A stretch of 64,000 nt of DNA, from assembly GCA_913057905.1 (NCBI GenBank), contig CAJXPB010000003.1, forward strand, positions 124,001-188,000, written 5' to 3'. Source of the stretch: an uncultured Pseudomonadota bacterium (GTDB lineage: Bacteria > Myxococcota_A > Bradymonadia > Bradymonadales > Bradymonadaceae). Below the pieces are notes generated by a model that made no database searches, had not been told where the DNA came from, and saw nothing but the letters and a program-made list of their open reading frames with translations. The position numbers and the translations under genes are program-made. Below, piece by piece: positions 42,739 to 51,554 of the stretch (position 1 is the first letter of the stretch; each line of letters starts with the position of its first letter).

Positions 42739-44073
42739 ATGATGACCCCGGATGATGTGCTCGCCAAGATCGAGCAGGAAAACATCGACTTCGTCCGCCT
42801 CCAGTTCACCGACATTCTCGGCATCGTCAAGAACGTGTCGATCCCGTCAGATCAGGCCCGCAAGGCCTTCGACGAAGGGATCTACTTCGACGGGTCGAGC
42901 ATCGATGGGTTCGTGCGCATCGAAGAAAGCGACATGCGCCTGGCCCCCGATCCCGACACCTTCGCGGTGTTGCCCTGGCGACGCGCCGAGGATGGCAGCG
43001 GTGTCGCGCGGCTGATCTGCGATGTCATGGGCCCTGACGGCCAGCCCTTCGAGGGCGATCCTCGCTTCGTCCTCAAACGAGCCCTCGACAAGTGCGATGA
43101 CATGGGGTTTGAACCCTTTGCCGGTCCGGAGCCGGAGTTCTTCATTTTCCAGCGCGACGACGACGGCAATGCCACAACGGTCACCCATGACTCGGGCGGC
43201 TATTTCGACATGTCGCCCAAGGATCTCGCCATGGATATCCGTCGCGAGATCATTCACACGCTGGTGGCCATGGACTTCGAGGTCGAGGCGAGCCACCACG
43301 AGGTCGCGAAGGGCCAGCACGAAATCGACTTCAAATACGCCGATGGGCTGCGGACCGCCGACAACATCTCGACGTTTCGAACCGTCGTGCGTGCGGTCGC
43401 CGAGCACAACGGCGTCCACGCCACGTTCATGCCCAAGCCAATCGCCGAGATCAACGGCAGCGGCATGCACGTTCACCTGTCGCTGTTCGACGACGACGGC
43501 AACGCGTTCCACGACCCAAACGCCGAGTTCAGCCTGTCGGACACCGCGCTGAGTTTCCTGGCTGGCCTGCTCGATCACGCCCCGGCGATCACGGCGGTCA
43601 CCAACCCGACGGTTAACTCCTACAAGCGGCTGGTCCCCGGCTACGAGGCGCCGACCTACATCGCCTGGAGCGACGTCAACCGATCTGCTCTGATCCGTGT
43701 GCCCGCCACCCGCACGCCCGAGAGCGCACGTGTGGAACTGCGCTCGCCGGACCCGTCGTGCAATCCGTATCTGGGCCTGGCCGTGATGCTGCGCGCCGGA
43801 CTCGACGGCATCGAGCGCGACCTGGATCCGCCGGCCCCGGTCCGCGAGAACATCTACGAGTTCGACGAAGCCAAGCGCAACGAGTACGGCATCGACACGC
43901 TGCCGGGCAACCTCAACGAGGCCATCGACGCTCTGGTCGAAGACGAGGTCATCCTCGACGCCCTCGGCGACCACATCGCCGAGAAATTCGTCGAAGCCAA
44001 GCGTCGCGAGTGGGACCGATACAAGCCGTACGTCAGCGACTGGGAACTCGACTCGTATCTCGAAAAGTACTGA
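42739..44073 (+). CDS. glnA: Glutamine synthetase, type I (alpha-like)
   Basis: This 444-residue enzyme joins glutamate and ammonia to glutamine with ATP. Conserved signatures are the N-terminal [14 protein letters not shown], the latch [11 protein letters not shown], the metal/ATP motif [34 protein letters not shown] and [17 protein letters not shown]. Its length and the C-terminal sequence [20 protein letters not shown], which does not have the adenylylation Tyr loop NLYDLPPE of the beta group, point to the GSI-alpha group. It would thus be regulated by feedback or a repressor and not by adenylylation. It is the first of two co-directional genes, with an acyltransferase 10 bases after it. 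Confidence 0.95.
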   Translation: MMTPDDVLAKIEQENIDFVRLQFTDILGIVKNVSIPSDQARKAFDEGIYFDGSSIDGFVRIEESDMRLAPDPDTFAVLPWRRAEDGSGVARLICDVMGPDGQPFEGDPRFVLKRALDKCDDMGFEPFAGPEPEFFIFQRDDDGNATTVTHDSGGYFDMSPKDLAMDIRREIIHTLVAMDFEVEASHHEVAKGQHEIDFKYADGLRTADNISTFRTVVRAVAEHNGVHATFMPKPIAEINGSGMHVHLSLFDDDGNAFHDPNAEFSLSDTALSFLAGLLDHAPAITAVTNPTVNSYKRLVPGYEAPTYIAWSDVNRSALIRVPATRTPESARVELRSPDPSCNPYLGLAVMLRAGLDGIERDLDPPAPVRENIYEFDEAKRNEYGIDTLPGNLNEAIDALVEDEVILDALGDHIAEKFVEAKRREWDRYKPYVSDWELDSYLEKY

Positions 44074-44083
44074 CCGGTCCTTC

Positions 44084-45745
44084 ATGAACCGCCACTCTCC
44101 GCTCTTTCGCTTCGACGACGACCGGGCTCACCTGGTCGCCGAAGTGTGCCGGCGTACCTACAGCGAGTTCCTCAGTCGGGCCCGGAACTCGCGCATCGAG
44201 GGATTGGACCACCTCCTCAACGACGCCACCTACCAGGAAGTCGAGCGGCTGAAGGCCGAGCAGGGGCCCGAAAGTGAAGTCCGCTCCAGGCAGTGGTGGA
44301 CGGACATCTCCCGGCGGCTCGGCGAGATGTCCGATACCGAGAAGCGCTCGGTGGTCAGAGAGCTCGTCGCCAGCTACACCGAAGACATCGCGGGTCATTT
44401 CGATCCGCGGGTCTATCGGCTGGCCACCCAGGCGCTTCCAGTCGGATTGAGCCTGCTGTTTAAGGCTCAGGATCTGGGCGATCTGCCCGGTCAAATCCTC
44501 GATCTACGCCAGGCCCTCGACACCCTGCGCGACCTCTCCGAACGGGTCGTCATCGAGGGGCCGCTCGACACGCTGCGCAAGCTGTCGCGCCGCGGCACCC
44601 TGGTCGTGGTCCCGACCCACAGCTCCAACATGGACTCGATTCTGATGGGTTGGTCGCTGTACAGCGCCGGGTTGCCGCCGGTGACCTACGGCGCCGGCAA
44701 GAACCTGTTTACCAACCCGCTGACCAGCTTTTTCATGAATAATCTGGGCGCCTACAAGCTCGATCGGCGCCTCCAGCACGACCTCTACAAATGCGTCCTG
44801 AAGACCTTCTCTCAGGTGTTGCTAGAGCGGGGGTACCACAGCCTCTTTTTCCCCGGGGGCACCCGCTGTCGCTCGAACATCGTCGAGGAGCAACTGAAGC
44901 TGGGGCTTTTGGGGACCGCCATCGATGCCTACGTCCACAACCTCCTGCACCACGGCTCGCGGCGGCCCATGTACATCGTCCCGGTCACCATCAACTACAA
45001 TCTGGTGCTCGAGGCCGAGAGTCTCATCGACGATCACCTTCGGGATGCCGGCGGCCGTCGATACTTCCGTGAATCCGACGAGTTCGATCAGATCAGCACG
45101 GTCGTCCGATTCGCGCTGAACACGATGAAGATGGATTCGACGACGATCCTCCGCTACGGGGAGCCGCTGGATCCCTTCGGCAACCGTGTCGGCCCGGATG
45201 GGCGCAGCTATGACAACCGCGGCCGACGGCTCGATCCGACCGACCTCGTTCGCTGTCCGCGAAGCGGCGAGATCACCGCGGATCCGGAACGCAACCGAGC
45301 CTACACGCGGCGCACCGGTCGTCGGGTCACCGAAGCGTTTCGACGAAACACGGTGATCATGCCGACCCAGATCGTGGCCTTCGCGCTCTTCGAGCTACTG
45401 AACCACGAACATCCAAACTGGGACGTCTACGAACTCCTCCGGTTGGCCTCCGATGAGACGCTCACCTGGCGACGCATCCGGGCGATGGTCGCGCTGCTGA
45501 TCGACGAATTCACCGACATGGCGGACCGTGACCAATTGCATGTCGCCCCGGTCCTCGAGTCGGGTTCGGTGCGAGACGTCGTCAACGCCGGCATCGACAG
45601 CCTGACCAGCTATCACGCCCCGGCGGTCGTCGAGCGGGTCGGCGACGGGGTCATGATCCACAGAATCGATCTGCTGTACTACTACGGAAACCGGGTGCGA
45701 ACCTTCGATATCGACGGCGCACACCTGGCAGCGTCGCTGAACTGA
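44084..45745 (+). CDS. Glycerophospholipid acyltransferase (PlsB/PlsC type)
   Basis: This is a 553-residue protein. The acyltransferase domain is in the middle: HSSNMD (residues 179-184) is the catalytic H-x4-D box, and FFPGGTRCRS (255-264) matches the G-3-P binding FPEGTRS box. The first 150 residues and the last 200 are extra helical regions; the C-terminal part (HEHPNWDVYELLRLASDETL) has no recognised family. PlsB-like enzymes move acyl groups from acyl-CoA or acyl-ACP to glycerol-3-phosphate. It begins 10 bases after the glnA stop with ATG 44084. The neighbour on the other side is a GpsA-like protein, which fits phospholipid synthesis. Confidence 0.83.
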   Translation: MNRHSPLFRFDDDRAHLVAEVCRRTYSEFLSRARNSRIEGLDHLLNDATYQEVERLKAEQGPESEVRSRQWWTDISRRLGEMSDTEKRSVVRELVASYTEDIAGHFDPRVYRLATQALPVGLSLLFKAQDLGDLPGQILDLRQALDTLRDLSERVVIEGPLDTLRKLSRRGTLVVVPTHSSNMDSILMGWSLYSAGLPPVTYGAGKNLFTNPLTSFFMNNLGAYKLDRRLQHDLYKCVLKTFSQVLLERGYHSLFFPGGTRCRSNIVEEQLKLGLLGTAIDAYVHNLLHHGSRRPMYIVPVTINYNLVLEAESLIDDHLRDAGGRRYFRESDEFDQISTVVRFALNTMKMDSTTILRYGEPLDPFGNRVGPDGRSYDNRGRRLDPTDLVRCPRSGEITADPERNRAYTRRTGRRVTEAFRRNTVIMPTQIVAFALFELLNHEHPNWDVYELLRLASDETLTWRRIRAMVALLIDEFTDMADRDQLHVAPVLESGSVRDVVNAGIDSLTSYHAPAVVERVGDGVMIHRIDLLYYYGNRVRTFDIDGAHLAASLN

Positions 45746-45760
45746 TCACCCCGTTTCCGC

Positions 45761-46753
45761 TCACCCGGCGGTGCCGAGCAGCTCATCGACGGCCTCCTGC
45801 AGGGAGATCTCCTCGGAGACGACACGGTCCACGACCTCCAGGATCGTCAGATCGAGTTGAGCCTGACGCGCCCGACTCGCCAGTGTGTCGAGCAGACCGA
45901 ATATCTCTTCGTCGACCGCAGCAAGATTGTCGCGAAAGGCCTCGATGTCGTCGAGCCCGCCGTCGACCAGTTCACGGCCGATCCGAAAATCGATCCCGCC
46001 CGTGCCGGTGGTATCGACGTGCAAATTCCCGGCTCCGGCCAATCCGAAGGTGGTTCGGTCCACGCCCCCCTGGTAGGCCACGAAGTCGCGCATCTCCGCG
46101 AGCCCGCTGGCGAAGAGGGTCGACCGCAAGCTTCGTCCGACATCGAGTTCGGCGGCCATGCCTGCCACCAGCGACAGAATCCGTGCATAGACGGCCGCCG
46201 CCTGAGTGCCGGCCAGATCGGTGTTTCGGAAGAATCGAAACCGCGGCCTCCGCAGCACTTCTTCGACGAGATCGTTGACCTCGGGAAAATCGGAGGCACA
46301 GACCGCCGAAGCGCCCCGTTCGGCGACCACGTCTTCGGGCACCATCGGTCCGGTCACAAACCCGGTGCGGGGCACGGGCGTCTCCTGCTCGATGATCGAC
46401 GAGACATTCGTCAACGTGGCGTACTCCAGCGTGCGGCTCAGATGAACCACCACCTGGCGGCCGGTCAACACATCGCCGAGTCGCCGCAGGGTGTCACGCA
46501 TCCGGTGGATCGGCGTCCACAGAAAGATCAATGGGGTGTCGGCCAGATCGTCGACGCGGGCCTCACCGACCGATTCGGGCCAGGCGGACACCTGTTCACC
46601 TCGACGGCCGCTAGCCCCGAAATCGCCCGACGAGACAGAATCCGACGATGCCTCCTCGAGCCCCCAGTGGCGCATCTGCCGACCGTTTCGATCCACCAGG
46701 TGAGCGATCGCCGCCAAACGCGGTCCCGTTCCGACGAGCCCGATGTCTTCCAT
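45761..46753 (-). CDS. GpsA-like Rossmann protein, probably non-catalytic
   Basis: The 330-residue protein starts at ATG 46753 (GGAGG four bases upstream). It follows the layout of NAD(P)-dependent glycerol-3-phosphate dehydrogenase: MEDIGLVGTGPRLAAIAHLV in place of the GxGxxG start, VVVHLSRTLEY in place of the 'KGI/KGL' strand, and the C-terminal helical domain LFASGLAEMRDFVAYQGGVD with FGLAGAGNLHVDTTG. In GpsA the catalytic Lys sits in 'GALKNV'; here the aligned stretch reads GTQAAAVYARI, and the other conserved Lys is Arg. Both look lost, so dehydrogenase activity is doubtful. The adjacent convergent acyltransferase suggests a link to glycerophosphate metabolism. Confidence 0.7.
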   Translation of the reverse strand: MEDIGLVGTGPRLAAIAHLVDRNGRQMRHWGLEEASSDSVSSGDFGASGRRGEQVSAWPESVGEARVDDLADTPLIFLWTPIHRMRDTLRRLGDVLTGRQVVVHLSRTLEYATLTNVSSIIEQETPVPRTGFVTGPMVPEDVVAERGASAVCASDFPEVNDLVEEVLRRPRFRFFRNTDLAGTQAAAVYARILSLVAGMAAELDVGRSLRSTLFASGLAEMRDFVAYQGGVDRTTFGLAGAGNLHVDTTGTGGIDFRIGRELVDGGLDDIEAFRDNLAAVDEEIFGLLDTLASRARQAQLDLTILEVVDRVVSEEISLQEAVDELLGTAG

Positions 46754-46836
46754 TGCGTCCTCCGTTTGATATCAGCAGCCTGAGCCCCACTATCGGGACG
46801 CGCAGTCGAACTGGACTCTGGCGACCACGAGATCTC

Positions 46837-47559
46837 ATGCAACACGACAATGTATTTTTATTCGCCACGGGCAATCGGCACAAACGCCGGGAGTTCGAGG
46901 GGCTTCTCGACGAATTTCTGAGCCCGACCTGGCAGCTCCACGATCTGACCGACTGGCCGGAACCGATGCCCGACATCGAGGAGGACGCCGACACCTTCGT
47001 CGGCAACGCGATCAAGAAGGCCGGCGACGCCTCCCGAGTGGCCAACTGCACGACGATGGCCGACGATTCGGGGCTCGAAGTCGACGCGCTGGACGGCCGT
47101 CCCGGGGTCTACAGCGCTCGTTTCGCGGGAGAGGACGCCACCGACGCCGACAACAATGCCAAGTTGATCGAGGAACTCCAGGGGGTTCCCGACTCCGAGC
47201 GCACGGCGCGCTACGTCTGCGTGACGGCACTGGCGATCGCAAACCAGAAGGTCGGTCGGGCGATCCTGCGGAGACTTCACACGAATTTCCAGGACGTACC
47301 CGCCGGCGACCTTCGCGAAGAGGCGGAGCTGACGCGCGTCGAAGACCGGCTCTTCATCTGGTTCAGGGGGACCGTCGAGGGTCGCATCATCGACGAGGCC
47401 CGGGGAGACGGCGGCTTCGGCTACGACCCTCACTTCTACGTGCCTCGCTGGGACAAAACGATGGCCGAGGTGCCGATGGCCAAGAAGAACTCGGTCTCGC
47501 ACCGGGCCGAAGCGGCCCGCAAGCTGGTGGACTACTTTCCGTCGGGCCGCAAGCCGTAA
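46837..47559 (+). CDS. rdgB: RdgB/HAM1-family non-canonical purine NTP pyrophosphatase
   Basis: From ATG 46837 the protein is 240 residues. It has the HAM1 signatures: FATGNRHKRREFEGLL at the N-terminus, EEDADTFVGNAIKKA, TMADDSGLEVDAL (the catalytic Asp) and GFGYDPHFYVPRWDKTMAEV. It hydrolyses ITP, dITP and XTP to monophosphates, which keeps them out of DNA. It is about 40 residues longer than the usual 195-200 because of an insertion near residues 130-170 (RRLHTNFQDVPAGDLREEAE). An in-frame upstream extension to 46648 reads as non-coding. The gene diverges from the GpsA-like gene and converges with the kinase. Confidence 0.92.
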   Translation: MQHDNVFLFATGNRHKRREFEGLLDEFLSPTWQLHDLTDWPEPMPDIEEDADTFVGNAIKKAGDASRVANCTTMADDSGLEVDALDGRPGVYSARFAGEDATDADNNAKLIEELQGVPDSERTARYVCVTALAIANQKVGRAILRRLHTNFQDVPAGDLREEAELTRVEDRLFIWFRGTVEGRIIDEARGDGGFGYDPHFYVPRWDKTMAEVPMAKKNSVSHRAEAARKLVDYFPSGRKP

Positions 47560-47572
47560 GTGGTCGATTTGA

Positions 47573-49792
47573 TCAGTTTCCCTTCGAGCGGTTGATGATC
47601 GTCTCGGTCTCGCCGGGTTCGATGGTCACGGAGTAGGTCTTGTCGAGCCCGAAATTCTCGTTTTTCAGCGTCACACTGTAGGTCCCCGGCCTGAGCTCAT
47701 GGCCGATAAGTGGCGTGTGTTGTCCGGTATCCTTCCCGTCGATGATGACCTTGGCCGCCGGTCGAGACGCGACCTTCAGGTAGCCCGGATCCGCCTCCAT
47801 TTTTGAGGGAGGGAGCGCGCCCGGCGCCGCCGTGCCGGCGTCGGCCCCGCCCGCCGTCTGTGCGCCCGCCTTCGCGGCGGCCTCGTCGTCCTGTTCGGGG
47901 CTCGCCGGCTCCTCTGGCTGCGGCTGAGGCTCTGGTTCGGGGTCCTTCGCCGCGGCTTTCGGCTTTCTCTGGGGTTCTGACTCCGTCGATTCCCGGTTCC
48001 CGGCCGTCGGATTCCGAGAGGGTTTGCGGACCGGATCGGATGGCCGGGCACGATCCTGCTTCGGCTCCACCTGGCTCTTCTCGGTGCGTGCCCCGTCGGC
48101 GGTGTCCCTCGCGAGTCGGACGACCGCAGTGCCAACCGAGCTCGCCTGGTCACCGGCCGTGGTCGCCGGGTCGGGCGACTCCCGGACTGGCGTGCCCAGT
48201 TCCGCGTTGAACACGTACGTACGGCCGGCCTCCAGGGTCTGGGTGCGCCGTTCGGATTCATATCCCTCGCGGCTGACCACGATCTCGGTCGAACCGGCCT
48301 CGGCACGATGGGTGTGGGGAAGCGAGCCGCGATAGACGACTTCATCGTCGACCCGGATCGATACCCGATCGACCCCTTCGTTTTCGGTCTTAAACGTGAT
48401 CTCGGCCCGGGACGGAGCCATCGAAAAGCCGGAGAGACGCTCGGTGATGCCATCGAGCCACGCCGGCTGCAGCCAGACGGCGGCCGCCACCCCTGCCACC
48501 AGGAGGACGGCGGCGACCACGATCAGGGGGGGGCTGGACCGGCTGGCCGATGAGTCCTCCGGTTCATCAGCCGGACGGCGCGCCGGAGACTCCATCGGCT
48601 CGGTCGTCTCGCCGGACTCACCGGCCTCCCCGACCTCTTCGATGATGTCGGCCTCGGTCAACGTCTGGGTCTGTTCGTCGGCATCCTCGTCGTCGAACGG
48701 CTCGAAGACCCCGGTGGCGACGTCGCGCTCATCCCAGGTGACGTCCGGGCCATCCCCGCCGGACTGCCGGCTCAACTCCCCGGAGCCCTCGGGTTCCTCC
48801 AGCTCCAGGGACCGATAGTACTCGAGCTTGCGCCGCTCCATCTTCAGTTCGTCGCTGAAGGCGGCCCGCATATCCTCGGCGAGATCCGTGCTCTTGTAGA
48901 AGAGATCGTCGTGGCGCATGTAGCGCTCGAGGGCCTCTTCGAACTCCCGGGCCGTCTGGAATCGCTCCCCGGGGGGCCGAGCCAGGGACTTCATGACGAT
49001 CGCGTCGAGTTCGTCGTTGACCTCCGGGTTGTGTGTCGACGGCGGAGGGATCTTCATGTCCTGTATGTTCTGAATCGTCCGAACGTCGCTGTCTCCCCGG
49101 AAGAGACGCCGGCGGGTCAGCATCTCCCACAGGACGATCCCCAGGCTGAAGAGGTCGCAACGATGATCGACCTCCTCCCCCTCGACCTGCTCGGGGCTCA
49201 TGTAGCTGAATTTGCCCTTGAGCACCCCCGCTTCGGTCTCGCTGGTTCGCCCCCGGGCCTTGGCGATCCCGAAGTCGATGATCTTGACCTCGCCCTCGTA
49301 GCTAAGCAGGACGTTTTGCGGCGAGATGTCGCGATGGACGATATCGAGGTCGCGTCCCGATGAGTCCTTTTTGCCGTGGGCGTGGGCGAGCCCCTCGCAG
49401 ACCTTGGTGACGACGTGGATGATCCGCGGGATCTTGGGGCGCTGCTCGAGGCGGCGATTTCGCTGAAACAGCGTCTTCAGGTCCTGGCCGCTGATATACT
49501 CCAGTGCGATGAAATACGATCCTTCGACGCGGCCGAGGTCGAAGATCTGGGCGATATTCGGGTGATGGAGCTGCCCGGCGATCTTGGCCTCATCGATGAA
49601 CATGTCGATGAATTCTTCGTTCTCGGCGATGTGGCCGAGGATGCGCTTGACCGCCAGAAGCCGCTCGAACCCCTCCACCCCGAAGGCCTTGGCCTTGAAG
49701 ATCTCGGCCATCCCACCGGTGCTGATGCGCTCCAGCAGATAGTAGCGGCCAAAGGGAATCGGCTCGGAAAAAATGCCGTCTTCATCACTCAT
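47573..49792 (-). CDS. Ser/Thr protein kinase with C-terminal PEGA domains
   Basis: The 739-residue protein has an N-terminal eukaryotic-type kinase domain of about 300 residues: the glycine loop ISTGGMAEIFKAKA, Lys49 in LLAVKRILG, the catalytic loop IVHRDISPQNVLL, IIDFGIAKARG and KFSYMSPEQVEGE. A Ser/Glu linker precedes one transmembrane span near residue 423 (IVVAAVLLVAGVAAAVWLQP). The periplasmic part has two PEGA-type domains (ITFKTENEGVDRVSIRVDDE and YLKVASRPAAKVIIDGKDTG), with a long Lys/Pro/Glu linker between them. Such kinases sense envelope signals. It is convergent with rdgB, 13 bases away. Confidence 0.92.
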   Translation of the reverse strand: MSDEDGIFSEPIPFGRYYLLERISTGGMAEIFKAKAFGVEGFERLLAVKRILGHIAENEEFIDMFIDEAKIAGQLHHPNIAQIFDLGRVEGSYFIALEYISGQDLKTLFQRNRRLEQRPKIPRIIHVVTKVCEGLAHAHGKKDSSGRDLDIVHRDISPQNVLLSYEGEVKIIDFGIAKARGRTSETEAGVLKGKFSYMSPEQVEGEEVDHRCDLFSLGIVLWEMLTRRRLFRGDSDVRTIQNIQDMKIPPPSTHNPEVNDELDAIVMKSLARPPGERFQTAREFEEALERYMRHDDLFYKSTDLAEDMRAAFSDELKMERRKLEYYRSLELEEPEGSGELSRQSGGDGPDVTWDERDVATGVFEPFDDEDADEQTQTLTEADIIEEVGEAGESGETTEPMESPARRPADEPEDSSASRSSPPLIVVAAVLLVAGVAAAVWLQPAWLDGITERLSGFSMAPSRAEITFKTENEGVDRVSIRVDDEVVYRGSLPHTHRAEAGSTEIVVSREGYESERRTQTLEAGRTYVFNAELGTPVRESPDPATTAGDQASSVGTAVVRLARDTADGARTEKSQVEPKQDRARPSDPVRKPSRNPTAGNRESTESEPQRKPKAAAKDPEPEPQPQPEEPASPEQDDEAAAKAGAQTAGGADAGTAAPGALPPSKMEADPGYLKVASRPAAKVIIDGKDTGQHTPLIGHELRPGTYSVTLKNENFGLDKTYSVTIEPGETETIINRSKGN

Positions 49793-49804
49793 GTATCGAC
49801 AGTA

Positions 49805-51358
49805 TCAGTTCGAACCGCTGAACAGGCCCTTGATCTTGGCTGCAATCCCCCGCCGATACAGCCCGTCCAGGGCCCGATCGAGGGTATCGACGACCGACTC
49901 CCGGTACGGATACCAGAAGGGCTCGCGCTTCATCCCCAGCCGATCCTCCATGATCGTCTGCGGCTGGGTGTAGTGCTCCAGTTCCCACAGACCCTTGCGA
50001 CGCCCGACCCCCGACTCCTTCATCCCTCCGTAGGGCGCCTCGATCGCCAGATAGCTGGCGATCACGTCGTTGATGCAGACGTTGCCGGATTCGATCTGGC
50101 GAGCCAGGCGGCGGGCGCGCTCGCGGTCGGTCGAAAAGATCGACGCATTCAGACCGTAGGGACTGTCGTTTGCCAGCCGGACCGCTTCGGCCGCCGACGA
50201 CACCTTCATGATCGGCATGACCGGCCCGAAGGTCTCCTCGCCCATCAGATCCATCTCGTGGGTCACATCGACGACGACGGTCGGCTCGAAGTACGTTCCG
50301 CCTTCGATCGAAATCGCCGAGCCGCCGGTCAGGATCCGGGCCCCCTTGTCGACGGCATCCTGGAGCTGGTCTTCGATCACCTCGACCTGGGGCGGAAAGG
50401 TCATCGCGCCGACGTCGACCTGGCCGGTTTCCGGATTTCCCTGCCTGAGCCGGCGGGTATCGGTCACCACGGAGTCGACGAAATCATCGTACAGATTCTC
50501 GTGGACGTATACCCGCTCGACCGACATACAGACCTGACCGGAGTTGAAGTAGGCCCCGAAGGTCGCGGCGTTGATCGCCCGCTGCGGGTCGGCATCGTCG
50601 AGGACGATACAGGGGTCCTTGCCCCCCATCTCGAGTGAACAGGGGATCAGTTTTCGCGCCGCCGCCTCGGCCACGCTGCGCCCGGTCTCGACACTTCCGG
50701 TAAAGCTGACGACATCGGCCTGATCGATCAGTTGAGCGCCCGTATCTCCGTAGCCCGGGATCGACTGGAGGAGCCCGTCGGGCAACCCCGCCTGATTCAT
50801 CAACTCGACGGTTCGCTCGGCGATCAACGGCGTCCACTCCGACGGTTTGATGATGGCCGCGTTGCCGGCCAGCAGCGCCGGAATGAGCGGCGTGATCGCG
50901 AGATCGAACGGGAAATTCCAGGGGCTGATGTTGACGGCGACCCCGTAGGGCACCCGGCGCACGGTGACCGATTTGTTTTTGAGCAACCGCAACGGCGGGC
51001 TGTCGTCTCCCAGGACCTCGGGCGCCTTTTTCGTGTAGTAGTCGAAGGTCTCGAAGACGGTCAGAAACTCCGCCAGGGCGTCGGTCTGCGCTTTGCCGGT
51101 TTCGGCAACCAGCAGATCCCGCAGCTCGCGACGATGATCGAGCAAGATATCCCGGGCATCGAGCACATATTCAACGCGCTCTTCGACCGGCAGCCGCCGC
51201 CAGTGAGCCTGAGCCTCCCTCGCTTCGGCGACGGCGTTGCGGATCTGGTCCTCATCGGGCACCGAGATCTCATCGATCACGGTCCCATCGGCCGGATTGG
51301 TGCAGACGATCCTGTCGGCGTCCTCTCCGGATCTGTGCGACGTCGGTTGTACGGTCAT
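49805..51358 (-). CDS. Aldehyde dehydrogenase family protein
   Basis: From ATG 51358 (AAAAGG upstream) the protein is 517 residues. It has the NAD-binding GFSP region (NISPWNFPFDLAITPLIPAL), KPSEWTPLIAERTVELMNQA, the catalytic Glu in PCSLEMGGKDPCIVL, and the catalytic Cys in FNSGQVCMSVERVYVHE. The C-terminus has GETFGPVMP-like sequence (MGEETFGPVMPIMKVSSA). It oxidises an aldehyde to an acid with NAD(P)+; succinate-semialdehyde dehydrogenase is a likely subgroup, but the substrate is not fixed. An in-frame extension to 51643 reads as non-coding. It is divergent from the HEAT-Clp ATPase gene and follows the kinase gene by 13 bases on the same strand. Confidence 0.9.
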   Translation of the reverse strand: MTVQPTSHRSGEDADRIVCTNPADGTVIDEISVPDEDQIRNAVAEAREAQAHWRRLPVEERVEYVLDARDILLDHRRELRDLLVAETGKAQTDALAEFLTVFETFDYYTKKAPEVLGDDSPPLRLLKNKSVTVRRVPYGVAVNISPWNFPFDLAITPLIPALLAGNAAIIKPSEWTPLIAERTVELMNQAGLPDGLLQSIPGYGDTGAQLIDQADVVSFTGSVETGRSVAEAAARKLIPCSLEMGGKDPCIVLDDADPQRAINAATFGAYFNSGQVCMSVERVYVHENLYDDFVDSVVTDTRRLRQGNPETGQVDVGAMTFPPQVEVIEDQLQDAVDKGARILTGGSAISIEGGTYFEPTVVVDVTHEMDLMGEETFGPVMPIMKVSSAAEAVRLANDSPYGLNASIFSTDRERARRLARQIESGNVCINDVIASYLAIEAPYGGMKESGVGRRKGLWELEHYTQPQTIMEDRLGMKREPFWYPYRESVVDTLDRALDGLYRRGIAAKIKGLFSGSN

Positions 51359-51554
51359 CGATATCCTTTTCGGTTCGGACTGAAGATGTCCTCGGTCCCC
51401 TATCGGCCGGCGAGTACCCTGCGGAGGATACCAGCAGGACCCGCCGATGTCAGCATCGCTCACGGGATTCGGCTTTGAAGATTTTGGAATCTTGGAGGGT
51501 TCGGGTACGGTTCTCTGAGACGCGAGCCTCTCCGAGACCTCAGGCCCGGATACA

